Shown: positions 53,578 to 62,508 of the stretch, piece after piece
How the letters are laid out: each line of letters begins with the position of its first letter
How positions within the stretch are numbered: position 1 is the stretch's first letter
Source of the DNA: Rhodospirillaceae bacterium
Lineage (GTDB): Bacteria > Pseudomonadota > Alphaproteobacteria > Bin65
Assembly (NCBI GenBank): GCA_028819475.1
Contig: JAPPLJ010000060.1
Location: forward strand, 62,001 to 126,000
Length of the DNA: 64,000 bases
Direction of reading: 5' to 3'
The notes under the pieces: model-generated
Seen by the model: only the letters and a program-made list of their open reading frames with translations
Told to the model about the DNA's origin: nothing
Databases searched by the model: none
Made by a program: the position numbers and the translations under genes

Positions 53578-55107
53578 TCATCGCCGGTGCAGGCGGTTGT
53601 CGAGGACCAGCAGGAAACCGTTGATCGAGACGGCGAAGACGCCGATCAGCGCGGTGATCGCGATCATCATCGAGACGTCGTTGACCTCGATCCCGCCCAT
53701 GATCAGGTGGCCAAGGCCGCGTACCGAGGCGAACATCTCGCCGATCATGACGCCGAGGAACGTGATCGAGAAGCTGAGCCGCGTCGCGGTCACGAGTTCC
53801 GGGATCGTGGCGGGAACGTAGATCAGCGGGAAGGTCTGCAGCGGGCCCATCCGCATGCTCTTCGCCGTCCGGAGCAGCGCCGGATTGATCGAGCGCACCG
53901 CGTTGTAGGTGATCAGCGTCATCGGAATGATGCCGTGGATCGCGCCGAAGGCGACCTTGGCCGCGAAGCCGAGGCCGAAGAACAGCAGCATGACCGGATA
54001 GAGCGTGACCTTGGGCGTCGCCTGGAGCGCGACGAACATGGGCGCGAAAATTTCGCCGGCGCGCCGGTTGAGGCCGAGGATCATGCCGATCAGCGCGCCG
54101 CCCACGATGGCGATGACCAGTGCGACGCCGAGGGCCCGCAGCGTCTCCTCGGCGTGTTCCCAGAAGCGGGCGGTCGCGAACATGATCTCCGCCCGCGCCA
54201 GGGTTTCGCGCGGCGAGGTCAGTGCCTCGCTGCCGACCAGATAGTGTAGGAACTGCCAGATCGCGAGCAGGGCGACGATCACGATGCAGGCGTCGAACGT
54301 CTTGCTCAATGCCCCGCCTTCGATCGTGATCTTCTTCGCGGTCGAGACCGTCCAGGCCGATCCGGCGGTGAATTGCGAGCGGCGCTCAAAGACATGGACG
54401 CCGGTCAGCAGGATGGTGACGAGGAGAATGACGAAGAGCAGAAGCCCGTACATCTTCTCGCTCTCGAAGCCGTCGTAGGCGAAGGCGATGGAGAAACCGA
54501 GGCCGGAATTGGACAGGATGAACTCCGACCCGATCACCCCGGCCATACCGTAGCCGAGAACCAGCTTGATGCCGGTGAAAATATAGGGCGCCGCCGCCGG
54601 CAGCTGGATTTTCACCGCCGTCTCCAGCCGGCCCATCCGGAAGCTCCGGCCCGTCTTGGCCAGCACCGGCGGGATCCGGTCCAGCCCGCTCAGCGTGTTG
54701 GTGATCATGGCGACCAGCGCGTAGGCGAAGCCCATCAGGATGATCGAGAAATCGTTCATCCCGACGACGACGATGGCCAGCGGGTAGAGCACGAAGAAGG
54801 GCAGCGCGTAATAGCTGGCGATGACCGGCTCCATCGCCCGGCGCAGGCGCGGCAACCGGTAGAGGATAAGCCCGATCAGGAATCCCAGGACCGTCGCCAG
54901 GATGATCGCGATGAAGATGTTGCGGATGGTCTTGGTAGTCTGCTGCCAGAAACCGGCCTCGCCCATCAGGCCGGCCAGCGTCGTCGCCATGCGCGAGGGC
55001 GCGGTGAGCTGCAGCGGGCTGATCGCGCCGGCCTGGCACAGGATCTCCAGCAGAAGGACCGCCGAGACGAGCAGCCCGATCCGGATGTTGGTCGAACTCC
55101 GCCTCAC
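53578..55107 (-). CDS. ABC transporter permease with two fused BPD_transp_1 domains
   Basis: 509 residues, two SsuC/TauC-like permease domains in a single chain. Each has an ATPase-contact loop: about 165-200 (RIPPVLAKTGRSFRMGRLET) and about 410-450 (INPALLRTAKSMRMGPLQTF), with six or so helices around each. Most taurine/nitrate-type systems use two copies of a 250-residue subunit; the fusion makes the channel from one polypeptide. GTG start overlaps the ATPase stop (GTGA). Inner membrane. Confidence 0.88.
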   Translation of the reverse strand: MRRSSTNIRIGLLVSAVLLLEILCQAGAISPLQLTAPSRMATTLAGLMGEAGFWQQTTKTIRNIFIAIILATVLGFLIGLILYRLPRLRRAMEPVIASYYALPFFVLYPLAIVVVGMNDFSIILMGFAYALVAMITNTLSGLDRIPPVLAKTGRSFRMGRLETAVKIQLPAAAPYIFTGIKLVLGYGMAGVIGSEFILSNSGLGFSIAFAYDGFESEKMYGLLLFVILLVTILLTGVHVFERRSQFTAGSAWTVSTAKKITIEGGALSKTFDACIVIVALLAIWQFLHYLVGSEALTSPRETLARAEIMFATARFWEHAEETLRALGVALVIAIVGGALIGMILGLNRRAGEIFAPMFVALQATPKVTLYPVMLLFFGLGFAAKVAFGAIHGIIPMTLITYNAVRSINPALLRTAKSMRMGPLQTFPLIYVPATIPELVTATRLSFSITFLGVMIGEMFASVRGLGHLIMGGIEVNDVSMMIAITALIGVFAVSINGFLLVLDNRLHRR

Positions 55108-55937
55108 GGGCCGTCGTCTCCCATCGCCTTCATGGATTCGCCGCGCAGCAGCTCCCAGAGATGGGTGGTGACCTGGCCGAATTCGTCCTTGGAGGCCATG
55201 CGGCTGTCGCGGTCGACCGGCCAGCCGGTTTCCACGACCTCGATGAAGACGCCGGGCCGGGCCGACATGACGCCGATGCGGTCCGACAGCAGGGCCGCCT
55301 CGTCGAGCGAATGGGTGATCAGCAGCACGGTGGCGCCGGTCTCGCGCCACAGGCGCAGCAGTTCGTCGCCCATCAGGATGCGGGTCTGCTGGTCGAGCGA
55401 GCCGAAAGGCTCGTCGAGCAGGATCAGCCGCGGCTCCATGACGAAGGTGCGGGCGATGCAGACGCGCTGGCGCATGCCGCCGGACAGTTCCGACGGCCGC
55501 GCCTTCGCGAAACCCTGGAGCCCCATGAAGTCGATGGCGAAATCGACCCGGTCGCGGACCTCGGCCCCGGCCATGCCCAGGCGGCGCAGACCGAAGGCGA
55601 TATTGTCGAACACGGTGAGCCACGGAAAGGAGGCGTCGTCCTGGAAGACGATGCCGACGCCTTCCGGCACCGAACCGCGGACCGGCCTGCCCTCGAAAAC
55701 GACCTCGCCGCCGGTCGGTTCGGTCAGCCCGGCGACGATATCCATCATGGTGGTCTTGCCGCAGCCCGACGGGCCGATGGTCGCAAAGAATTCGCCCTGG
55801 CGCAGAGCCAGGTCGATCGGGCCGAGCGCATGCACGGTACCGCCATAGACATGCTCCACGGCGTCGAGCGTGACGGCCGCCTCAGCTGCTGCAGCGGGCC
55901 CCTCGGAATTCGTTTCGGCGTGCGATTCGGGTGACAT
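55104..55937 (-). CDS. ABC transporter ATP-binding protein (SsuB/TauB type)
   Basis: 277 residues. Walker A GPSGCGKTTMMD (about 62-73), Q-loop GIVFQDDASFPWLTV, signature LSGGMRQRVCIARTFV, Walker B LILLDEPFGSLDQQTR and switch His THSLDEA. All motifs are intact. Powers the fused permease encoded just downstream. Start uncertain: ATG 55937 (SPESHAET) is chosen; a GTG at 55979 would add 14 residues. 73 bases downstream of the binding-protein gene. Confidence 0.92.
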   Translation of the reverse strand: MSPESHAETNSEGPAAAAEAAVTLDAVEHVYGGTVHALGPIDLALRQGEFFATIGPSGCGKTTMMDIVAGLTEPTGGEVVFEGRPVRGSVPEGVGIVFQDDASFPWLTVFDNIAFGLRRLGMAGAEVRDRVDFAIDFMGLQGFAKARPSELSGGMRQRVCIARTFVMEPRLILLDEPFGSLDQQTRILMGDELLRLWRETGATVLLITHSLDEAALLSDRIGVMSARPGVFIEVVETGWPVDRDSRMASKDEFGQVTTHLWELLRGESMKAMGDDGP

Positions 55938-56010
55938 TGATAGCCGATATGGCGAAAGGCGGCGCCGGGGATGCGGCACCGCCTTTCTCTAACCGGTTAC
56001 GAAAGCCGGG

Positions 56011-56988
56011 TTACATGCCTTTCTGGTCGTCCGGCAGGAACGAATCGTCCAGAATATCCTTCCAGTTGATTGGGCCCTTCCAGGCACCCTGGTCGCGCAA
56101 TCCGTCAAGCATGGCATTGAGCGCCGGGAGATCGAACTTACCGCGGCCCCAATAGTTGATCTTGACCATATTCTTGACTGCGCTGATCGCGACCTCTTCC
56201 GAGACCTTCTTGCCATAGGCCTTGGAGACCAGCTTCGCCGCCTTGACCGGTTCGCTGTAGAGATAGTCCACGGCCGCCCGCCGCGCCGCGATGATGTTGC
56301 GCAGCTTTTCCGGCTGTTTCTTGGCGAATTCGGCGGTCGTCACGCCGACGGTCTGGGTCATGCGCGGCAGGTTGCTCAGATCGAAGGCGATCTGATACTT
56401 GCCTTTCCGGCCGCTCCAGATCGGCTCCAGGATGAGGGCGGCCTGGACATCGCCGCGCTCCAGCGCAGCCAGCCCGGCGCCGACCTTGCCCAGCGAAACC
56501 AGCTCGATCTCGTTCGGCTTGATGCCCGCTGCCGCGACCGCCATCTTGGCGAGCGTCTCGCTGGTCGAGCGCGGCCTTGTGTAGGAGACTTTCTTGCCCT
56601 TGAGATCGTGGATCGACTTGATGCCGCTGCCCGGCATGGAGACCCAGAACAGGTCCGCCAGGGTCATGACGTTGGCGCTGACGATCTTGACGTCGTGGCC
56701 TTCGCGGAATGCTGCGAGCACGGCCGCCGTCCCGACAACGCCGTAGCCGGAGCCAGAGGCGATCTGGTTGCGCATCGTGGTGCCGCCGCCGGACGACGAG
56801 ATCACCTGGGTGATGTCGATGCCGCGCTTCTTGAACTCGCCCCGTTCGATCGCGACTGCGATCGGCGCGGTATTGAACAGGAAGCCGTAATGCGACGCGA
56901 CGATCGTCTCGGCCTGGGCCGGGACGGACGCTGCGGCAAAAACGAATGCGATCGCGCCTATGCGTGTATTGCGCCAAAACTTGGACAT
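56011..56988 (-). CDS. ABC transporter substrate-binding protein (NrtA/SsuA/TauA-like)
   Basis: 325 residues, signal peptide 1-28 (WRNTRIGAIAFVFAAASVPA-QA). NMT1/SsuA-like fold: ASHYGFLFNTAPIAVAIERG, GGGTTMRNQIASGSGYGVVG and KVSYTRPRSTSETLAKMAVA. It delivers the ligand to the fused permease and ATPase encoded downstream. Proteins of this group bind sulfonates, nitrate or aromatic acids. First gene of the operon, with a dyad at 57004-57030 in front. Confidence 0.9.
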   Translation of the reverse strand: MSKFWRNTRIGAIAFVFAAASVPAQAETIVASHYGFLFNTAPIAVAIERGEFKKRGIDITQVISSSGGGTTMRNQIASGSGYGVVGTAAVLAAFREGHDVKIVSANVMTLADLFWVSMPGSGIKSIHDLKGKKVSYTRPRSTSETLAKMAVAAAGIKPNEIELVSLGKVGAGLAALERGDVQAALILEPIWSGRKGKYQIAFDLSNLPRMTQTVGVTTAEFAKKQPEKLRNIIAARRAAVDYLYSEPVKAAKLVSKAYGKKVSEEVAISAVKNMVKINYWGRGKFDLPALNAMLDGLRDQGAWKGPINWKDILDDSFLPDDQKGM

Positions 56989-57359
56989 GGCCGTCTCCTC
57001 TTGATACCCCGCGTTTCAAACGGCGGGTATTTCCACTCGGGATGGTGTCGGATCGTTGTGCAGAAGGGGTCGGACTGCCGTCTGATCGTCTTTATTGCGC
57101 TACCCTTCCCCCGATCCGCTCCTGTTCGGCGGCGCAGCCGCAGACCGCACCGGCACAGTTGCCCGTCGCTCTGTCGACGACATTAGCGAAAGTCGGTTTT
57201 GCACTCCAAACCCGCGGGCAGTATATGAAGCGCCCTCATGCTGTCAACGGAACGGCGGCGGCAGCCGACACCGGCGGAACCCACCAGGTATTCCCGAATT
57301 CGACGGAATTCCGCCAATTCTGTCGGTGCGGTTGCACTGAGGCGGTATGCTACGCGTGC
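56989..57359. other. Divergent intergenic region, 371 bases
   Basis: Between the ABC operon and the TauD gene. Apart from the dyad at 57004-57030 I see no gene, RNA or strong sigma-70 promoter; frames are open by GC bias only. It must hold promoters for both directions. Confidence 0.6.
57004..57030 (-). promoter_or_regulatory. Dyad in the leader of the ABC operon
   Basis: 27-base imperfect palindrome, outer arms ATACCC/GGGTAT and inner CGTTTCAAACG, 11 of 13 pairs matched. It lies 16 bases upstream of the binding-protein ATG, so it may be an operator or an mRNA hairpin. Confidence 0.5.
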
Positions 57360-58241
57360 ATGGCAACCAATCGGGATGATCGAAGGATGTTCGAGAGGCT
57401 TGGCGCTCCTTTCGGCGCGGAAACCCGGTCGGTCGATCTTTCCCGGCCGCTCGACCCGGCTACGGCGACAGCGATCCGTTCGGCGTTCCTGGAACACGGC
57501 GCGCTGGTCTTTCGCGGCCAGAGGCTCGAGGACGACCATCTCGCCGCGCTGGGCGAACTGTTCGGTCCGCTGGAGCGGCATCTGATCGAGAACAATGACG
57601 GCCGCATCATGAGCGCCGTCCACTGCATCACGAACTTCGATGCCGAAGGCCGGCCGTCCAGCCGGCCCTACATCAATACCAACTACTTCTGGCACACCGA
57701 CAAGTCGTATCTCGCCGTTCCGTCGCTGGCGACGATGTTGCATCCGGTCGAACTGCCGCCGGCCGGCGGCGATACCCAGCTTGCCCATATGGGCCTGGCC
57801 TACGCGGCGCTGCCGGACGCAACCAAAGAGAAGATCGCCGGTTGCCGTGCGGTCCACAGCCTGGAATTCATGCGCGAGAGCCTCGACAACCCGCCGCCGA
57901 CCGAGGCGCAGAAGCGTAATGCGCCGCCGGTCAGCCACCCGATCGTCCGGCCGCATCCGGAAACAGGCCAGCCCTGCCTCTATATCGGCATGTATGCCTC
58001 CCATCTCGAAGGCCGCCCGGTCGCCGAGGGCCGCACGATCCTCGCCCGCCTCCAGGAACAGTCGACCCAACCGCCCTTCGTCTATTCCCACCGCTGGCAG
58101 CCCGGCGACGTGATGATCTGGGACAACCGCTGCCTGATGCACCGGGGCGTCGCGAATTACGAAATGGAGCGCGAACGCCGGGTCATGAAGCGGGTCTGCG
58201 TGCAGGACCCGGCCGGGCCCGCTTCAGACGCGGTCCAGTAA
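57360..58241 (+). CDS. TauD/TfdA family alpha-ketoglutarate-dependent dioxygenase
   Basis: 293 residues. Iron ligands: YFWHTDKSY (His-x-Asp, about 113-117) and RCLMHRGVANY (distal His, about 262), with Arg in the ERERRVMKR co-substrate site. It hydroxylates a sulfonate, aryloxy acid or other substrate with release of succinate and CO2. Divergent from an SsuABC/TauABC-type operon, which suits import and oxidation of the same compound. ATG 57360 chosen on family fit; a Met nine residues later is possible. The 3' end overlaps the next gene by 18 bases. Confidence 0.9.
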   Translation: MATNRDDRRMFERLGAPFGAETRSVDLSRPLDPATATAIRSAFLEHGALVFRGQRLEDDHLAALGELFGPLERHLIENNDGRIMSAVHCITNFDAEGRPSSRPYINTNYFWHTDKSYLAVPSLATMLHPVELPPAGGDTQLAHMGLAYAALPDATKEKIAGCRAVHSLEFMRESLDNPPPTEAQKRNAPPVSHPIVRPHPETGQPCLYIGMYASHLEGRPVAEGRTILARLQEQSTQPPFVYSHRWQPGDVMIWDNRCLMHRGVANYEMERERRVMKRVCVQDPAGPASDAVQ

Positions 58242-59036
58242 CCGGCGCGTTGCCGCCACGGCGCGGGAAACGCGCCCGGCCGCATCCATACGCGTCGCCA
58301 GCGCCGTCTGCGGAATTTCCAGCGCCAGCGGGATATTGCCGGGCAAGGCGCGCAGGATGCCGGCAAGGTCGATATCGCCTGCGCCGGGCAGGAGCCGTTC
58401 TTTCGTCGCTTCGTGGATGAGCCGGTCTCGCGATGGCGGTGTTCCGTTCGCCGGAGCGTCGCAGATCTGGGCGTAGCGGAACCAACGCTGCGGCAGGAGG
58501 GCCAGCGCTGCGATGGAACTGCCCGAGCGATGGAAGTGGAGGGTGTCGACAGCAATGCCGAGGCCTTCGCGGTTGCAGGCCCCGACCATGTCCGCTGCCG
58601 CCGCGAGATCGTTGAGCGCCATCCAGGGCACGAATTCGAGATCGACCGTCAGGCCGCGCTCGGCCGCCAGATCGCAGAGACCCGCGATATTGTCGAGCGA
58701 CCGGTCCCTTTCAGCATCGTCGACAGATGCCATGACGTGCCGGGCCCCGAGCCGGGCGGCGGCATCGAGGAAGGGCATATAGTCGGCCAGCCGCGTTTCG
58801 GGGACGATCCGCGCCGTGTTGGCATCCAGCGCGGCTATGCCCGCATCCGCCATCGCCTCCAGCATTTCCGCCTGGAGCGCAGCGTCGAGCAGCAGGGGCA
58901 TCTCCCCGCCGCCGGGCTGGCCGCCGAGCAGGCGCAGGCCGACATGGCTGCATCCGGCCTGCGCCGCGACTGCGACCGTCTCAAGCGGCGACAATTCGGG
59001 CACCGTGTAATAGGAGAGGGAAAGCGGGCGGGTCAT
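58224..59036 (-). CDS. Sugar phosphate isomerase/epimerase-like TIM barrel
   Basis: 270 residues of the AP-endonuclease-2/xylose-isomerase-like fold. SLSYYTVPELSPLETVAVAA, HVGLRLLGGQPG, LTVDLEFVPWMALNDL (Glu metal ligand about 142), GIAVDTLHFHRSGSS (Asp/His ligands) and LLPGAGDIDLAGILRAL with LALEIPQ at the end. Probable metal-dependent isomerase or epimerase of a sugar or keto acid; substrate unknown. Converges on the TauD gene, overlapping by 18 bases. Confidence 0.85.
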   Translation of the reverse strand: MTRPLSLSYYTVPELSPLETVAVAAQAGCSHVGLRLLGGQPGGGEMPLLLDAALQAEMLEAMADAGIAALDANTARIVPETRLADYMPFLDAAARLGARHVMASVDDAERDRSLDNIAGLCDLAAERGLTVDLEFVPWMALNDLAAAADMVGACNREGLGIAVDTLHFHRSGSSIAALALLPQRWFRYAQICDAPANGTPPSRDRLIHEATKERLLPGAGDIDLAGILRALPGNIPLALEIPQTALATRMDAAGRVSRAVAATRRLLDRV

Positions 59037-59172
59037 CTTGACGGCGGCCGACGGCGATACGGACAGAAGGTGCCGGCACCTAGCATCCGCCTTGCGGCCC
59101 GGCAACGCCGCGAATCCCGCCGCGAATTCCGTCGGGGAAGGACGAAGCGAGCGATGACGGCGGCGAAATCCG

Positions 59173-59949
59173 ATGAGCGATGAGCAGGGCCGGCCGGTCG
59201 CGGCCGTCATCGGCGGCGGCAACGGCATCGGCGAGGCGGTCTGCCGCCTGATGCACACGCGCGGCTGGAGCGTTGCCGTTGCGGACATGGACGGTGCGGC
59301 CGCCCGGCGGGTGGCCGGCGATACCGGCGGCCTTGCTCTGGAACTGGATATCGCCGACGAGGCGGCGGTCGCACGGGCCGCCGGCCGCATCGAGCGCGAT
59401 GCCGGGCCGGTCGCCGCGCTGGTCGTGGCAGCCGCGGTTTTCCAGGACATCGTGCCGACCGAAGACCTGGCGCTCGCCGAGTGGGAGCGCGTCCTGCGGA
59501 TCAACCTGACCGGCACGCTGATCGCCGACCGGGCGTTCGGCCGGCGCATGGTTGCGCGCCGGCGAGGCAGCATCGTCAACATCGCGTCAATCGCCGCATT
59601 CAGCTCGATGCCCGCGGAGGCCTACGGCGCGAGCAAGGCCGGAGTCGTCCACCTGACCCGGAACCTGGCCGGCGAATGGGGCCGCGCGGGCGTCAGGGTG
59701 AATGCCGTTTCGCCGGGCTCGACGCTGGTTCCGCGGGTCGAGGAACGGCTGGATTCCGGGCGCTACGCCGCGCATCCCGGCGAATTCACCGCGCTCGGCC
59801 GGATGGTCGAGCCGAACGAGGTCGCCGAGGCCGTGGAATTCCTGGCCTCCGGCCGTTCGTCGGCGATTACCGGACAGAACATCGTCGTCGACGCCGGCTG
59901 GGAGGTGGCGTCGACCTGGGCCCAGTTCGGCGGCGTGCGGAAATTCTGA
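59173..59949 (+). CDS. SDR family oxidoreductase
   Basis: 258 residues. AAVIGGGNGIGEAVCRL (cofactor loop), VADMDGAAA (NAD-type Asp), VNIASIAAFSS (catalytic Ser), YGASKAGVVHL (Tyr/Lys) and VSPGSTLVPR. The usual NNAG motif is altered to VVAAAVFQ, a conservative variation. C-terminus GQNIVVDAGW. It likely oxidises an alcohol; ATG start with no strong ribosome site. Confidence 0.9.
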   Translation: MSDEQGRPVAAVIGGGNGIGEAVCRLMHTRGWSVAVADMDGAAARRVAGDTGGLALELDIADEAAVARAAGRIERDAGPVAALVVAAAVFQDIVPTEDLALAEWERVLRINLTGTLIADRAFGRRMVARRRGSIVNIASIAAFSSMPAEAYGASKAGVVHLTRNLAGEWGRAGVRVNAVSPGSTLVPRVEERLDSGRYAAHPGEFTALGRMVEPNEVAEAVEFLASGRSSAITGQNIVVDAGWEVASTWAQFGGVRKF

Positions 59950-59968
59950 GTCCGTCTTCCGGTCTGCC

Positions 59969-60967
59969 TTAGCCCTGCCGCAGCAGCCGCCGCGCATTGC
60001 CGGCCCAGGCCGGGTCGATCTCGCCGTGCGCGCCGTCCTCCGGCTGGTCCCATCCGGCGAAATTGGTGCCGTAGACGATGCGATCGTTGCCGACCCATTG
60101 CCGAAGCAGGGCAAGGGCCGAGGGATCGGTGACATGGGCGTCGTACCACAGCCGGGTAACGGCTTCCTCGAACGCGCCGTCCTTGCGGATGTCCTCGCCG
60201 GCCCACGGCCGCTTGCGCGCCGCCTGGGCGAGCCGCCCGGCCAGCATCGGCAGGCCGCCCCCGCCGTGGCTGATCCAGATGTCGAGGTCGGGATGGCGGT
60301 CGAGGACGCCGCCGAAGATCAGCGTGGCCACGGCGATCGATTCCTGCGCCGCAAAGCCGATGACGACGTCGAGGTCGAAGCGCTTCAGGTTCGGGTCGCC
60401 CGGCGGCCCGTCGATGCCCGAGGGCGCCGGGTGGAAGAACAGCGGCACGTCAAGCGTGACGAAGGTCTCGTAGAGCGGGTCCAGCGCCGGGCTGTGCAGC
60501 GGTTCGTTGAATTCCGTGCCAGTCGCCGCGCCCCACAGGCCGAGCTCGCCGACGGCCCGGTGCAGCTCCTCCACGGCGGCGCCGGCATCCTGCATCGGCA
60601 GCGAGGCGAGGCCGCCGAGGCGGTCGGGATAGCGGCGCACCAGCTCGGCGCAGGCGTCGTTATGCTTGCGGCAGAAGGCGACCGCTTCAGCGGTTTCGAT
60701 ATGGTGGAAATAGGTCAGCGGGCTGGGCGACAGGACCTGGAAATCCGTCCCGTCCCGGTCCATCCGGTTCAGCCGCAGGTCCGGATCGGTGAACGGGCTC
60801 GCCTTGTGCCGCACGCCGACCAGCTTGTAGTTGCCGACCCGGTACCAGAGCGTGCCGTCCGCGTCCTCGCCGAATTCCGGGCCGTGGCGTCCCGCCGCTC
60901 CGGTCGTCGAATTGAGCCGGACATGGGCGTGCACGTCGATGACTGAAGCTGTTCCAATTCCCGTCAT
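59969..60967 (-). CDS. ACMSD-like amidohydrolase family protein
   Basis: 332 residues, Amidohydro_2 fold. Metal motif IDVHAHVRLNS (His-x-His), FFHPAPSGIDGPP, IWISHGGGGLPMLAGR (His) and YGTNFAGWDQP with an Asn where Asp of the GTD/GSD motif is normal. ACMSD-like members decarboxylate; the changed residue (T-N-F) makes the chemistry uncertain. Different subfamily from the pair at 10949 and 19061. ATG 60967 fits the family; a TTG at 60985 is less likely. Convergent to the SDR gene. Confidence 0.87.
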   Translation of the reverse strand: MTGIGTASVIDVHAHVRLNSTTGAAGRHGPEFGEDADGTLWYRVGNYKLVGVRHKASPFTDPDLRLNRMDRDGTDFQVLSPSPLTYFHHIETAEAVAFCRKHNDACAELVRRYPDRLGGLASLPMQDAGAAVEELHRAVGELGLWGAATGTEFNEPLHSPALDPLYETFVTLDVPLFFHPAPSGIDGPPGDPNLKRFDLDVVIGFAAQESIAVATLIFGGVLDRHPDLDIWISHGGGGLPMLAGRLAQAARKRPWAGEDIRKDGAFEEAVTRLWYDAHVTDPSALALLRQWVGNDRIVYGTNFAGWDQPEDGAHGEIDPAWAGNARRLLRQG

Positions 60968-61127
60968 CGCGTGCTCTGTTCTCAATCGTCCGAAAAGTCC
61001 TGCGCATTATGGACGGCGCTGCCGATGGGTCAAATCCTGCGGGGCGTGACCGGACATTCGGAAATTTGCGCCCCAAAACCAACTGTGCCAGCATCGTGAC
61101 CGACTGTTCATCCCACGGGAAATCCGG

Positions 61128-61694
61128 ATGCCCGCAGGCCTGCCGACGCAGATGACGGTAAGGGAATGCGCCGAAGCGGTGATCGCCGCGCAGCGCAGCC
61201 ACGGGTCCGCACCGTCGGCCCTGCTGGCCGCCATCGAACGGCCGATTGCCGCCCTGCTCGAACGGGACGATCTGCGCGGCCTGGGCATTCCGCGGCAGGG
61301 CAACAATGTCGACTGGTCGCAATATCTTTATTTCGACGGCGACCTGTCCTTCCTGCTGTTCGAGGTGCCCGAGGGCGGCCGGGTCCAGCCCCACGATCAC
61401 GGGGTCTGGGAGCTGTTCGCCGTCTATCGCGGGCGCATGCGCCATACCGTCTACCGCCGTACCGACGACGGCTCGGTTGCGGGATACGCGAAGCTGGCGG
61501 CGACCGACGACAGGGTGATGCACGCCGGCGAGGCGGCCATCGTTGCGCCGCCGGCGGACATTCACGGATTTTGCGCGCTGGACGGCGGCGCGATGGGGCT
61601 CACGGTCGTTTCCGGCACATACAAGGCGGACCGGCATTACTACGATCCCGAAGCGAACAGCTATGTCGTCAAACGCGCGGCCAACCTGCGTTAG
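61128..61694 (+). CDS. Cysteine dioxygenase-like cupin protein
   Basis: 188 residues, single cupin barrel of the CDO/COG5553 type. FEVPEGGRVQPHDHGVWELF (His-x-His-x4-Glu), GRMRHTVYRR and PADIHGFCAL (third His). The three-His site suggests iron-dependent thiol dioxygenation or a related oxidation; the substrate pocket is not defined. N-terminal 60 residues are helical. Followed 21 bases on by an SDR gene. Confidence 0.82.
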   Translation: MPAGLPTQMTVRECAEAVIAAQRSHGSAPSALLAAIERPIAALLERDDLRGLGIPRQGNNVDWSQYLYFDGDLSFLLFEVPEGGRVQPHDHGVWELFAVYRGRMRHTVYRRTDDGSVAGYAKLAATDDRVMHAGEAAIVAPPADIHGFCALDGGAMGLTVVSGTYKADRHYYDPEANSYVVKRAANLR

Positions 61695-61715
61695 CGCGGC
61701 CAGCGGGGGATCGGC

Positions 61716-62504
61716 GTGAGCGGAGACGGAGGCAGATCGGCGCTGGTGACCGGCGCGGCCGGCGGGCTCGGCCTCGCCATCGCCCGGCGCCTGGCGGCCG
61801 ACGGCTGCCGCGTTGGGCTGGCCGATATTGACGGTGATGGCGCGGTGCGCGCCGCTGCGGAGCTGGAGGGCGCCGCCGGCTTCCCCTGCGACGTGACCTC
61901 GGAGGATTCGGTCATCGAAACGCTCGGCCGGTTCGAGGCGACGTTCGGCGGGCCGCCGGACATTCTGGTCAACAATGCCGGCATCGTCCGCTTCGGCGAC
62001 CTGCTGAAACATCCTGTCGAGGACTTCCGGAGAGTTGTCGAGGTCAATCTTGTCGGGGTGTTCCTGATGTCCCGCGAGGCCGGCGCGCGCATGGCGGCGC
62101 GCGGCAGCGGCGCCATCGTCAACATCACGTCGCTCAACGCCGTGCAGACCAGCCCGGATGCCGGCGCCTATCCGGCGACCAAGGCCGCGGTCGCGAAGCT
62201 GACCGAACAGTTCGCGCTGGTACTCGGCCCCAGGGGCGTGCAGGTCAATGCCGTCGGCCCCGGCTTCATCGACGCCGGCATGTCGGAACCGATCTACCGC
62301 GATCCGGAGGTTCGTGCAGAGCGCGGCCGGGCCGTGCCGGCCGGGCGGATCGGAACGGCCGAAGACGTTGCCGCCGCCGTCGCCTTCCTGGCCTCCGACG
62401 AGGCCGGTTTCATCCACGGCCAGCATCTGATGGTCGACGGCGGGGTTTCCTTCAGCCTGAAGAACCAGCTATCCCGCAAGGCGCCGAAGGAAGCCGAGAA
62501 GTAG
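61716..62504 (+). CDS. SDR family oxidoreductase
   Basis: 262 residues. LVTGAAGGLGLAIARRLAAD (cofactor loop), GLADIDGDG (NAD-type Asp), LVNNAGIVRFGDLL, VNITSLNAVQ (Ser), YPATKAAVAKL (Tyr/Lys) and VGPGFIDAGM. GTG start. Four bases separate it from the ThuA gene, so they are one unit with the cupin upstream. Likely substrate a hydroxy or keto compound of the same pathway. Confidence 0.9.
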   Translation: MSGDGGRSALVTGAAGGLGLAIARRLAADGCRVGLADIDGDGAVRAAAELEGAAGFPCDVTSEDSVIETLGRFEATFGGPPDILVNNAGIVRFGDLLKHPVEDFRRVVEVNLVGVFLMSREAGARMAARGSGAIVNITSLNAVQTSPDAGAYPATKAAVAKLTEQFALVLGPRGVQVNAVGPGFIDAGMSEPIYRDPEVRAERGRAVPAGRIGTAEDVAAAVAFLASDEAGFIHGQHLMVDGGVSFSLKNQLSRKAPKEAEK

Positions 62505-62508
62505 CGAC

